Of a stretch of 60,472 bases of DNA, positions 44,230-51,700 are shown piece by piece. The translations under genes and the position numbers were made by a program. The notes below the pieces were generated by a model that had not been told where the DNA came from, made no database searches, and worked only from the letters and a program-made list of their open reading frames with translations. How positions within the stretch are numbered: the first letter of the stretch is position 1; each line of letters starts with the position of its first letter. Origin of the DNA: Myxococcales bacterium (lineage in GTDB: Bacteria > Myxococcota > Myxococcia > Myxococcales > JAKAPL01); the NCBI GenBank assembly GCA_021807105.1, contig JAKAPL010000015.1, positions 1 through 60,472 of the forward strand, written 5' to 3'.

Positions 44230-44400
44230 CCACTCGCCCATCGGGCCGCCCTCCCGGGCGCCGGGAAGGGGATTGGCGTGAAGCGTCCCTGGGAACAACA
44301 CCAGCCTCCCAGGTTCCCCCTGCCAGTGGATCGCCGGCAGGCGATCCGGAGCTGGAAGCGGACGGAAGCGGACCTCATCCGGGCTGACGGAACTGGTCCC
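44230..44400. other. Region between fusion gene and repeat array, with a decayed B-like end
   Basis: GGGAACAACACCAGCCTCCC near 44290-44310 is followed by AGGTTCCC and resembles, loosely, a family B end (CTAGGAGGCTGGTGTG) whose CTAG has mutated. No gene is supported here. Confidence 0.25.
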
Positions 44401-44429
44401 GTGGCCTGTTCATCGACGAAGCGCGGGAC

Positions 44430-45125
44430 GTGCGGGACGCCCTGCGGCGTTTCGCTCTCGCTCGCGGCCCGCGAAGCGGAGATCGGCTCCAAGAGCTCAT
44501 GCGCACGCGCGCGCTCCCCTCGTGCAGGGCGCTCGTCGTCCCGGAAGAGGAGATCTCCGATCGGTCCATGGCGCTCGAGAGGATCGACGAGAGGCTGGGG
44601 ATCGGTTCATGGGCGCGGGCATGTCGATCGATCCGGCATGGCGGCAGGTTCATCCGCCATGGGATCGAGGACGCGCCGGACGTCCGTGGAGACGAGGCCC
44701 GCGACGCGAAGGTCCTGGGCCTGAACGAGAGACCCATGGTCCTCTCATGCAAGGTTCTGCCGGACAAGCAGAGGTTCATTCGGCAGCGACACAGGCTCAT
44801 GCGCCTGGAATGCGAGGTCATGCGTCTCATCGACACGGCCGCGCCGCCGATCGGCGAGGCCATTTGGCTGATCAATGAGGTCATGGACCTGATCAGCGAG
44901 GTCATGGACCTGATCGGTGGATTCATCCCGGACGAGCGCGATCTCATCGTCCTGAAGAGCGTGTTCATCCGGCATGAAATCGAAGATCGCCGGGATGAAC
45001 GCGGATCCATGGACGATGAACGAGCGATCAGGGCCCACGATCGCGCATTCGAGGCGGAGATCTCGACATCCCTGCCGGATGAGTCCGTCCTCATGGCGGA
45101 TGGATCTGCTTTACATCGCGGATGA
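44430..45125 (+). CDS. Hypothetical heptad-repeat protein (possibly a broken larger gene)
   Basis: 231 residues. The central part is heptads such as LINEVMDLISEVMDLIGG, rich in Ile/Met/Val and acidic residues, as expected for a coiled coil; the last units are DDERAIR, AHDRAFE, PDESVLM. It stops at TGA at the first one-base slip, and the same frame resumes at about 45156 and again after 45438. If the stops are mutations, the original protein would have run to about 45713. The opposite strand has a longer uninterrupted frame (45778 to 44375, 467 residues, Ser/Arg/Met-rich, units SSACNAE). Repeats whose unit lacks stops give open frames on both strands, so neither is secure. No homologue is recognised. 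Confidence 0.3.
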   Translation: MRDALRRFALARGPRSGDRLQELMRTRALPSCRALVVPEEEISDRSMALERIDERLGIGSWARACRSIRHGGRFIRHGIEDAPDVRGDEARDAKVLGLNERPMVLSCKVLPDKQRFIRQRHRLMRLECEVMRLIDTAAPPIGEAIWLINEVMDLISEVMDLIGGFIPDERDLIVLKSVFIRHEIEDRRDERGSMDDERAIRAHDRAFEAEISTSLPDESVLMADGSALHRG

Positions 45126-45284
45126 AGCTCGAACCATCGGCCATGAAAAGCGTTCGTGCCGGATGAAGACGCTCTCCTCCGGGATGAACCCCGATCGCGG
45201 GCGGATGAGTCTGCGTTCCTCCAGGATGAGAGGCGTTTCCAGGCCCGTGTCCAGACGTTCCAGCCGCGAGACTCGGCATTCCAG

Positions 45285-45431
45285 GCGGATGACCCTGCCT
45301 TGCAGGCGGATGACTCTGCGTTGCAGGCGGATGACTCTGCGTTGCAGGCGGATGACTCTGCGTTGCAGGCGGATGACTCTGCGTTGCAGGCGGATGACTC
45401 TGCGTTGCAGGCGGATGAACCTGCGTTGCAG
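45285..45431 (+). repeat. Near-perfect 21-bp tandem repeat, seven units
   Basis: Seven units of 21 bp: five identical copies of a unit beginning GCGGATGACTCTGCGTTGCA, flanked by one variant on each side (GACCCTGCCT and GAACCTGCGT). Translated on the + strand each unit is ADDSALQ. No spacers exist, so this is a minisatellite, not a CRISPR array. The identity of the five middle units implies recent expansion. Confidence 0.95.
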
Positions 45432-45471
45432 CGGGGATGACCCGGCTGCCTAGGCCCTGCCCCGGACTCCG

Positions 45472-45690
45472 TGGCGGATGAAGCCGAGGCCGTCCGCCCG
45501 AGGCTGGCTTCCATCCCGGAAGAGTTGGGATCGATCCCGGCGATGCCGGCTTCCATGGCGGATGAAGCCGAGGCCGTCCGCCCGAGGCTGGCTTGTATCC
45601 CGGAAGAGTTGGGATCCATCCCGGCGATGCCGGACTCCGTGGAGGATGAAGCCGAGGCCGTCCGCCCGAGGCTAGCGGTCGACGCGGAGA
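45472..45690 (+). repeat. 84-bp tandem repeat, about 2.6 units
   Basis: Two full units and one partial unit of 84 bp, encoding 28 residues each: MADEAEAV RPRLASI PEELGSI PAMPAS, with few substitutions. Each unit is four heptads ending in Val, Ile, Ile and Met, so this is a higher-order version of the 21-bp array directly to its left. It ends where the relic of the restriction endonuclease begins. Confidence 0.85.
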
Positions 45691-45701
45691 CCGCTGGAGT
45701 A

Positions 45702-46071
45702 TTACGGGCGTAGCGACGGACGGGTCGCGTCGATGAAAGCGAGCAGCTCCTGAAGACCGTGGGCCAAGACGTGCGCAATCGGGTACGTCTCCTGGAGCCC
45801 GTGCAGCCGGAGCGCCTCGCGGACGGTCTGCTCTTGCGCCGACTTGCTCACGTTGCGCCGTTCGGTCTCGACGCGGCGGCTCGCGAGCAGGACCGCCGAC
45901 GCCAGGATCATGTGCTCCCGCTCCTCGACCGTCGGTTCACGGTCCTGCGCGAGCCATGGGAAGCGCCGGCGATCGAGGGGCTCCTTAGAAGATCCGCTCG
46001 GCGCGAAAGCGACGGATCGCCTCGCCGCGATCCCGCTCCAGACGCTCCCGATCCCAGACGGGCGGCGTCAC
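45702..46071 (-). pseudogene. XamI-like type II restriction endonuclease, fragmentary
   Basis: Two leftward pieces resemble the XamI endonuclease family. The first, 46071 to 45985, begins VTPPVWDRERLERDRGEAIR and stops at TAA. The second, about 45979 to 45702 in another frame, reads LDRRRFPWLAQDREPTVEE then ASRRVETERRNVSKSAQEQT, matching from memory the central part of that family. Everything normally between the pieces and the C-terminal catalytic region is missing. Family members are about 280-300 residues; here about 120 remain. No partner methyltransferase is present. The assignment rests on recalled family sequence and needs a search; decay itself is evident. Confidence 0.45.
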
Positions 46072-46156
46072 GTGCTCCGAACAGGTCACGCCGCCCGTGT
46101 CGCCGGCAGCGCCGGGGCTGGCACGAGAAGTCGAGCAGCGAATCCGTGAGCCCGAA

Positions 46157-46232
46157 GAGGCGGATGCGGGAAATCCGCGAGTCCGGATCCGTGGGGGGCG
46201 GGGGGCTGGAACCTCCCCCGCCTACCCAATCA
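46157..46232 (+). ncRNA. Orphan group II intron domain V/VI-like 3' end
   Basis: GCGGATGCGG-GAAA-TCCGC and GTCCGGATCC at 46157-46190 form a domain V-like hairpin with a GNRA-type tip. The next hairpin (GGCGGGGG...CCCCCGCC, about 46197-46222) is followed by TACCCAAT, as at the 3' ends of bacterial class C introns. The first triad base pair seems altered (GAGG in place of GAGC) and CACG is CGAG, suggesting decay. No reverse transcriptase gene accompanies it. The remaining 170 bp to the kinase hold nothing recognisable. Confidence 0.5.
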
Positions 46233-46404
46233 CCAGGAGGGAGCCTGCGCTCCATGCCTCCCGGCTTCCTGGATCCCTCTATGTGGCCTGATCTGTGGCC
46301 TGACCGGTCCGAGCGGTGAACGGTCGCGGCGAACGAACGCGACACCCGGCTGGTTTCCCAACGATCCCCTTGCGCCTTCGCCCTCCTGCTCCTACCTCTG
46401 GCCC

Positions 46405-47577
46405 GTGGAGGGGCTGCCCACCGATCTGTTGGCGGAGGCCGCGAGGAACGACCCGAACGTCGGCCGGCAGCTCGATCGCTACCGCGTCCTGGAGAAGATC
46501 GGCGAGGGCGGGATGGGGGTGGTCTACGCGGTCGAGCACGTGCTCCTGCGCAAGCGGATGGCGATGAAGATCCTCCACCCCGCCGTCTCCGCCGACCCGG
46601 AGCTGTCCGCCCGCTTCCACAACGAAGCCATCGCGGCGAGCCGGATCGGCCACGAGAACATCGTCACGGTCACCGACTTCGGCTGGAGCGAGGACGGGCG
46701 GGCGTACCTCGTCATGGAGGAGCTGCGCGGCCGCTCCCTCGCCCGCGTCCTGGCCGCGGATCGGAGTCTCTCTGCTGTCCGGGCTGCGGCCGTCGGCATC
46801 CAGGTCGCCCGCGCGCTCGCCGCCGCCCACGCCATGGGCATCGTCCACCGCGACCTGAAGCCCGACAACGTGATGGTCCTCCCGGGACCGCCCGAGCGGG
46901 TGAAGGTCCTCGACTTCGGCATCTCGAAGGTGGGGCCGAGCGACCTCCGGATCACCCGCGCGGGTGCGATCCTCGGCACCCCCGAGTACATGTCGCCCGA
47001 GCAGGCCTCCGGCCTGCCGATCGACCGGCGCGCGGATATCTACGCCCTCGGCGTCGTGCTCTACGAGATGCTCGCTGGCCGGCCGCCGTTCCTCCACGCC
47101 GATCCGCTCCAGGTGCTCCTCCTGCACCGCAGCGAGCCGCCGCCGCCGATCCTCGACTTCAACCGGCGCGCGCGCGTACCGGAGGAGCTGCTCGCGCTCG
47201 TCCGCCGGATGCTCGAAAAGGACCCCGACCGGCGGCCGCAGCAGATGACCGACTGCGCCGCGGCGCTCCGCCGCGCGATCGTCGGGCCCGACGGCGACGC
47301 GGTCGATCTGCCCAGGTGCGAGGCGGCGGTGCCGCTGCCGCCACCGGCCGGCTCCGCGCTGTTTGACGATCCGCGCCCGCTGCGCCTCCTCACGGCCGAC
47401 CTGCGGCCGCTCTCGCTGACGCCGCCCGAGGCGTTCGTGGCGAGCCGGCTCCAAGGCTGCCCGCTCACCGCGGCGCAGCTCGTCCAGGTGAGCGGCTTGC
47501 CGCGGGTGCGGACGATGGAGATCCTCGTCCGTCTGATCGCGGAGAGGGTCGTGGTGCGCGGCCCGGCGCCGGCGTAG
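46405..47577 (+). CDS. Eukaryotic-type Ser/Thr protein kinase
   Basis: 390 residues from GTG. A complete kinase domain covers residues 26-290: glycine loop IGEGGMGVVY, Lys near 55 in MAMKIL, catalytic HRDLKPDN with Asp near 150, DFG near 170, then GTPEYMSPEQ and DIYALGVVLYEM. All catalytic residues are present, so it should be active. The last 90 residues are a small domain without membrane helix (SLTPPEAFVASRLQGCPLTAAQLVQVSGLPRVRTMEILVRLIAERVV), which looks like a winged-helix or DUF4388-type adaptor. It is soluble and cytoplasmic. Substrates are unknown; such kinases are numerous in Myxococcota. Confidence 0.92.
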   Translation: MEGLPTDLLAEAARNDPNVGRQLDRYRVLEKIGEGGMGVVYAVEHVLLRKRMAMKILHPAVSADPELSARFHNEAIAASRIGHENIVTVTDFGWSEDGRAYLVMEELRGRSLARVLAADRSLSAVRAAAVGIQVARALAAAHAMGIVHRDLKPDNVMVLPGPPERVKVLDFGISKVGPSDLRITRAGAILGTPEYMSPEQASGLPIDRRADIYALGVVLYEMLAGRPPFLHADPLQVLLLHRSEPPPPILDFNRRARVPEELLALVRRMLEKDPDRRPQQMTDCAAALRRAIVGPDGDAVDLPRCEAAVPLPPPAGSALFDDPRPLRLLTADLRPLSLTPPEAFVASRLQGCPLTAAQLVQVSGLPRVRTMEILVRLIAERVVVRGPAPA

Positions 47578-47597
47578 GGAGCCTGGTTTCTCCCCCC

Positions 47598-47616
47598 CCT
47601 CCCGAGGCCGGGAGGA
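47598..47616 (+). terminator. Hairpin between kinase and OmpA-type gene
   Basis: CCTCCCG...CGGGAGG forms a 7-bp stem shortly after the kinase stop codon. There is no T-run, so termination would have to be factor-dependent; it also lies just upstream of the next promoter. Confidence 0.3.
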
Positions 47617-47621
47617 GCGCT

Positions 47622-47650
47622 CTGGACGGGTCCAGGGGGCGGGCTATAAT
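47622..47650 (+). promoter_or_regulatory. Candidate sigma-70 promoter for the OmpA-type gene
   Basis: A consensus TATAAT lies at 47645-47650 and CTGGAC at 47622-47627, 17 bp apart. The -10 is enclosed by GGGCGG...CCGCCC, which could form a small stem. The start codon is 35 nt downstream. Confidence 0.5.
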
Positions 47651-47685
47651 CCGCCCGGTCGTTTCCTGCCCAACCGGGAGCATCG

Positions 47686-49839
47686 ATGCGATTGACGAGG
47701 TCCGAGACCTTCCCCGCCGTCCTGCTGCTTCCCGCCGCACTGGGGCTCTTCGCCGCGCCGGCCACCGCACAGTCCTCGGGCGACTGGTCCGGTTTCAACA
47801 CGGCGCCGCCGCCGGTGATCGCTCCGGTCGCCCCCCCCGCTGCGCCGCCGGCCGTGCCCCCACCGAGTGCGGCGCCCGCGCCGTGGAGCCCACCGGCGCA
47901 AGCCGCCCCAGCGGCCCCGGCGGGCAGCGCCGCGCAAGAGACCGTCGCGCCCGAGGAGGGGAAGACGCCGGGCAGCGCCGGCGCGCACGTGGGCGACCCC
48001 GCGACCGTGCGCCACACGGCCGGGAGCCTCGGGGCCGTCGGCCTCTACCACGTGGAGGCCGCCGACGTCGGGCAGAAGGACGTGATGCGGATGGCGATCT
48101 ATGGCCAGTACTTCAACAGCGACTGGGCGGGGATCTCGTTTCCCGTCGCCAACACGCACGACTACCGCGCCGTTGGCATCCTGAACCTCTCGTACACGCC
48201 GCTCGACTGGCTGAACGTCTACGGCGGGACGCGGATCTTCTCGAACTACACGAGCGGCGACGGGGCGACCAGCCCGGGCTTCCAGAGCGGCCTGGGGGAC
48301 TGGTGGCTCGGCGCGCAGGGCGCCTGGCCCGTCGCGCGGGGGCTGTCGGCCGGCGGCGATCTGCGGCTGTACGGCTACTCCGCCGTCGGCGCCGAGGGCG
48401 AGGGCGCGGTCGCCTTCGCCCCGACCGGGCTCTTCACCTACAGCTTCCTGCCGCAAGGCATCCCGCTGAAGCTCCACCTCGACGTGGGCCTCTTCGTCGA
48501 CTCGATGGGCAACCTCACCACGACCAACACGGCCGGACAGCCGGTGACGCTCCGGGCCGCCGAGCAGTTCGTTTACGGCTACACGCCCTACGACCAGTTC
48601 CGGGCGGGCATCGGCGTCGAGGCGCCGCTCCCGTACGTGACGCCCTTCGTCGAGTACGAGATGCTCGCCCCCTTCACCGGATCGGACCCGCTGAACAACC
48701 CGCACGGCGATCCCGTGAGCTACCTGTCCGCGCTCCCGAACGACTTCGACATCGGCGCGCGCGTGACGGCGCTCCCCGACGTCTCGTTCCTCGCCGCCCT
48801 GGACGTCGCGTTCCAGAGTCAGGTCGCGATGGGCGTGCCCATCCTACCCATCTGGCAGCTCTTCATCGGCGTCTCCTACAACTGGGATCCGACGGCGAAG
48901 CCGGCGGTCCGGACGGTCGAGGTCACGAAGACCGTGGAGAAGAAGGTCGCCGTGCAGGTGACGCCCGGGACCGTCGAAGGGGCCGTGTCCGACGCGACGA
49001 CCGGCCAGGCCATCGGCGGGGCGATCGTCGAGATCGCCGGGAGCTCGCTGCCGCCCGTCGCGACGAGCGCCGTCGAGGGGCGGTTCGCGACCTACGGGCT
49101 GCCCGACGGGCCCGTGGACCTGACCGTGACGCGGGACGGATACGATCCTGGGAGCGCGCACGCCGTGGTGCAGCAAGGGCGCGTCGCGCGCGTGACCGTG
49201 GCGCTCAAGGCGAGCCGGCGGCCCGTTCGGTTGCACGTCTCCGTCCGGTCGGTGAAGGGCAAGCCCGTCGCCGCGGCCGTGACCGTCTCGGGGCCCAAGG
49301 GTTTCTCGACGAGCGTGGAGGCGCCGGCGAGCGGGTCGGTGGAGGTGACGCTGCCGAACCCGGGGACCTACGCGCTCGCGGCGAGCGCGCGCGGGTTCCT
49401 CGCGAAGGCGGCGAGCGTGGAGGCCGTCGCGGGGCGTGCGCCGTCGGTCGAGATCGTCCTGTCGCCGCAGCCGAGGCGGACGCTGATCGTCATCTCCCAC
49501 GATAAGATCCGCCTGAAGCAGCAGATCCACTTCGCGAACAACGAGGCGCGCATCCTTCCCGACAGCGACGCCCTCCTGGACCAGGTCGTGGACGCGATCA
49601 TCCAGCACCACGTCCAGAAGCTGCGCGTGGAGGGGCACACCGACAACGTGGGCAGCAAGGAGAAGAACCTCGTCCTGTCGCAGGCGCGGGCGGCCGCGGT
49701 CATGGAGTATCTGGAGAAGGCCGGCATCCCCGCCGACAAGATCGAGGCGGTTGGGTACGGCGACACGAAGCCGATCGCGCCGAACCTGACGAGGCGGGGA
49801 AGGGCGCTCAACCGGCGGGTCGAGTTCGACATCCTGTAG
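47686..49839 (+). CDS. OmpA-family outer-membrane protein with carboxypeptidase-regulatory-like domains
   Basis: 717 residues. A signal peptide (LLLPAALGLFAAPATAQS) is followed by a Pro/Ala-rich linker (about 35-90), a beta-barrel-like region of about 300 residues, and two Ig-like carboxypeptidase-regulatory domains (VEGAVSDATTGQAIGGAIVEIAGSSL...). The C-terminal 110 residues are a peptidoglycan-binding OmpA domain: IHFANNEARILPDS, VEGHTDNVGSKEKN with the Asp for DAP contact, LSQARAAAVMEYL and LNRRVEFDIL. It should fasten the outer membrane to the cell wall. The next gene starts 16 bp after the stop. Confidence 0.88.
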   Translation: MRLTRSETFPAVLLLPAALGLFAAPATAQSSGDWSGFNTAPPPVIAPVAPPAAPPAVPPPSAAPAPWSPPAQAAPAAPAGSAAQETVAPEEGKTPGSAGAHVGDPATVRHTAGSLGAVGLYHVEAADVGQKDVMRMAIYGQYFNSDWAGISFPVANTHDYRAVGILNLSYTPLDWLNVYGGTRIFSNYTSGDGATSPGFQSGLGDWWLGAQGAWPVARGLSAGGDLRLYGYSAVGAEGEGAVAFAPTGLFTYSFLPQGIPLKLHLDVGLFVDSMGNLTTTNTAGQPVTLRAAEQFVYGYTPYDQFRAGIGVEAPLPYVTPFVEYEMLAPFTGSDPLNNPHGDPVSYLSALPNDFDIGARVTALPDVSFLAALDVAFQSQVAMGVPILPIWQLFIGVSYNWDPTAKPAVRTVEVTKTVEKKVAVQVTPGTVEGAVSDATTGQAIGGAIVEIAGSSLPPVATSAVEGRFATYGLPDGPVDLTVTRDGYDPGSAHAVVQQGRVARVTVALKASRRPVRLHVSVRSVKGKPVAAAVTVSGPKGFSTSVEAPASGSVEVTLPNPGTYALAASARGFLAKAASVEAVAGRAPSVEIVLSPQPRRTLIVISHDKIRLKQQIHFANNEARILPDSDALLDQVVDAIIQHHVQKLRVEGHTDNVGSKEKNLVLSQARAAAVMEYLEKAGIPADKIEAVGYGDTKPIAPNLTRRGRALNRRVEFDIL

Positions 49840-49855
49840 CCGGCGATCGGCGCGC

Positions 49856-51388
49856 GTGATTCGCCGCAGCGCGGCGTGGGTCGTGTTCGCGGCGGCGCTC
49901 GCCGTCTGCGCGGGGAGCTACCTCCATGCGCTCGCGCCGGGCAGCGCGGCGGCGCCGCTGTTCGGGTCGGACGCGGCCGTGCCGGTCCTGATGGCGAACG
50001 ACCCGCGGTTCGACCTCTTCCATGCGTACTACTTCGGCCAGGACCGGTTCGGGGCGTGGCCGTTCCTCGCGGCGAGCGCGTTGGGGAGGCTCCTCCGGTT
50101 CGCGTGGACGCCCGCCTCGCTCCACGCGCTCCAGACGCTCTGGCTCTTCTCGGGCGTCGTGCCCGCGGCGCTGCTTGGCGGGAAGCGGCCCGCCACCGGT
50201 GGGCTCGCCTGGCTGGCTGCCCTCGGCTTGCCGGGAGAGGTCCGAAGGCAGGTCTCGGATCTCGGACAGCCGTACGCGTGGCAGCTCGCCGCGCTCCTCT
50301 GGGCCTGGTGGGGCTGCCGGCGTTGGACGGAGCGAGGCGGGGCGGGGAGGGGGATCTCCGCGTTCCTGCCGGCCGTGCTCGCGGTCTGGACCTCGACCTT
50401 GAGCCTTCCGTTGCTTGCGGGCCTCGCCGCGATCGAAGCGGTACGGGCGAGGACGCGGCCGTTTCTCCGGGGCCTCGGGCGAGCCCTGCTGCCCGCGGCG
50501 GTCGCCGGGGCGGCGGAGCTCGCACTGCGCGTCGCCTACCACGCCTTTGCCCTCGCCCGGTACGGCCACCCGTACGTGACGCGGATCCACCTCGACGTGG
50601 GACACCTCGAAGCGAACTTCCTCGCCGTGACGCGCCGGCTGCTCGCCCCCGACGCGTGGCCGGTCCTCCTTCTCGCCGCGTCTCTACTCGCCGCCGGCAC
50701 CTGGCGGGGGGCGCGGGTGGCGGGCGGGCCGGAACGGCGCGATCTCGTGGCCGTCGCGCTGGGCCTCTTCGCCCTCGCCGTGCTCCCCATCCCCGTGCTC
50801 GTCCTCGTCAACCACGTCCGGGCGAATGGATACAACAACCGTTATTTTACGCCGACCCTGGCCTTCGCGAGCGGCGCCGTCTGGGCTGGCGGAGCGTTGG
50901 CGGCCACCCGTATCGGCTGCTCGCGGCTCCGGGGGGCGGCCGAGGCGCTCGCCGCCGCCGCCCTCGCCCTCGCCCTCTTCTGGACCAGGCCGAGATGGGC
51001 CCCAGACCCGCGATTCGAGCGGCTCTCCCGCACGGCGGCGGCGCTCGCCGCCCGCGCACCGGGGAGCCCCCTCGTCAATGGTTACTGGGAGAGCTACGTC
51101 TTCACGGCGCTGCTCGCGCCGGGGAAGCTGGTCTCTATCCCCGCCGAGGGCGACTACTTGCGGACGCCGTTCGACCTGGCGGCGCTCCGGCGAGCGAAGA
51201 CCGTCGTCCTCGGGGAGGCGGGCCCGCTCGCCGCCTACGACGGGAAACCGCCGCCCCGGATCATCGAGTACGGGGTGGAGCTGCGACTCGTTCTGCCGGA
51301 GCTCTACCGGGACGGGAGCGAAGCCTTCGCGCTCTATGCGAACGCGACGGAGGCCCGAGCGACCTCCAGGCCCCCCGTCACGCGATGA
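49856..51388 (+). CDS. Multi-pass membrane protein, possible GT-C-type glycosyltransferase
   Basis: 510 residues from GTG, with roughly ten hydrophobic segments and a short C-terminal soluble domain (NGYWESYVFTALLAPGKLVSIPAEGDYLRTPFD). The first loop (GSDAAVPVLMANDPRFDLFHAYYFGQDRFGAWPF) has acidic residues placed as in GT-C enzymes, so a lipid-linked sugar transferase is the best guess. No family-specific motif is certain. The preceding OmpA-type gene is 16 bp away. Facing leftward genes follow downstream. Confidence 0.6.
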   Translation: MIRRSAAWVVFAAALAVCAGSYLHALAPGSAAAPLFGSDAAVPVLMANDPRFDLFHAYYFGQDRFGAWPFLAASALGRLLRFAWTPASLHALQTLWLFSGVVPAALLGGKRPATGGLAWLAALGLPGEVRRQVSDLGQPYAWQLAALLWAWWGCRRWTERGGAGRGISAFLPAVLAVWTSTLSLPLLAGLAAIEAVRARTRPFLRGLGRALLPAAVAGAAELALRVAYHAFALARYGHPYVTRIHLDVGHLEANFLAVTRRLLAPDAWPVLLLAASLLAAGTWRGARVAGGPERRDLVAVALGLFALAVLPIPVLVLVNHVRANGYNNRYFTPTLAFASGAVWAGGALAATRIGCSRLRGAAEALAAAALALALFWTRPRWAPDPRFERLSRTAAALAARAPGSPLVNGYWESYVFTALLAPGKLVSIPAEGDYLRTPFDLAALRRAKTVVLGEAGPLAAYDGKPPPRIIEYGVELRLVLPELYRDGSEAFALYANATEARATSRPPVTR

Positions 51389-51416
51389 GGCCCGACGCGG
51401 AAGATCTTCGACGGGG

Positions 51417-51635
51417 TCAGGGGCGGCGCTTGGTCCGGCGCGGGCGGCGCCGTTCGAGCGCGGCGACCGTCTCCGCGTACTCGACCAGACAATCGTCGAG
51501 GTTCCTTTGCAGATCCATCACGGTCTGCTGGGCGTCGCGGAGATAGTTGAGGCCGGCGAGCACCTTCCGCCACGAGCGATCGCGGCGGTGCACGAGATCG
51601 TCTGCGATCCGCTTGGCTTGGGTGTTCTCGGGCAC
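51417..51635 (-). CDS. Small helical protein of unknown function
   Basis: 72 residues: KRIADDLVHRRDRSWRKVLAGLNYLRDAQQTVMDLQRNLDDCLVEYAETVAALERRRPRRTKRRP. It is almost certainly all helical, with a heptad-like spacing of Leu/Val and a basic tail. The gap it fills would otherwise be 312 bp without a gene, and codon third positions are strongly G/C. No family is recognised; it could be a small DNA-associated or coiled-coil adaptor, or a spurious frame. Confidence 0.45.
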   Translation of the reverse strand: MPENTQAKRIADDLVHRRDRSWRKVLAGLNYLRDAQQTVMDLQRNLDDCLVEYAETVAALERRRPRRTKRRP

Positions 51636-51700
51636 GGGGCGGCACTCCTCGCGTCGTTCGAGAGGACGATAGTCACGTCTAGTTCAGAGGTTATTCCCGG

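Larger units (their letters stand above)
44400..45700 (+). repeat. Degenerate 21-bp (heptapeptide) repeat array
   Basis: From about 44400 the DNA shows a 21-nt period. On the + strand, frame of 44430, the product is a run of seven-residue units whose last residue is hydrophobic: for example PDKQRFI, RQRHRLM, RLECEVM, then INEVMDL/ISEVMDL, PDERDLI, VLKSVFI. Units diverge on the left, are nearly identical at 45285-45431 and are grouped in fours (84 bp) at 45472-45690. The + frame is interrupted by TGA near 45123 and at 45438; around 45104-45165 three consecutive 22-nt units carry one extra base each and restore the frame. The pattern fits a once-coding coiled-coil or beta-roll gene that grew by tandem duplication. 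Confidence 0.7.

Noticed and set aside
45285..45431. CRISPR array
   Set aside because: Repeats are contiguous 21-bp units with no unique spacers and no cas genes; it is a minisatellite.
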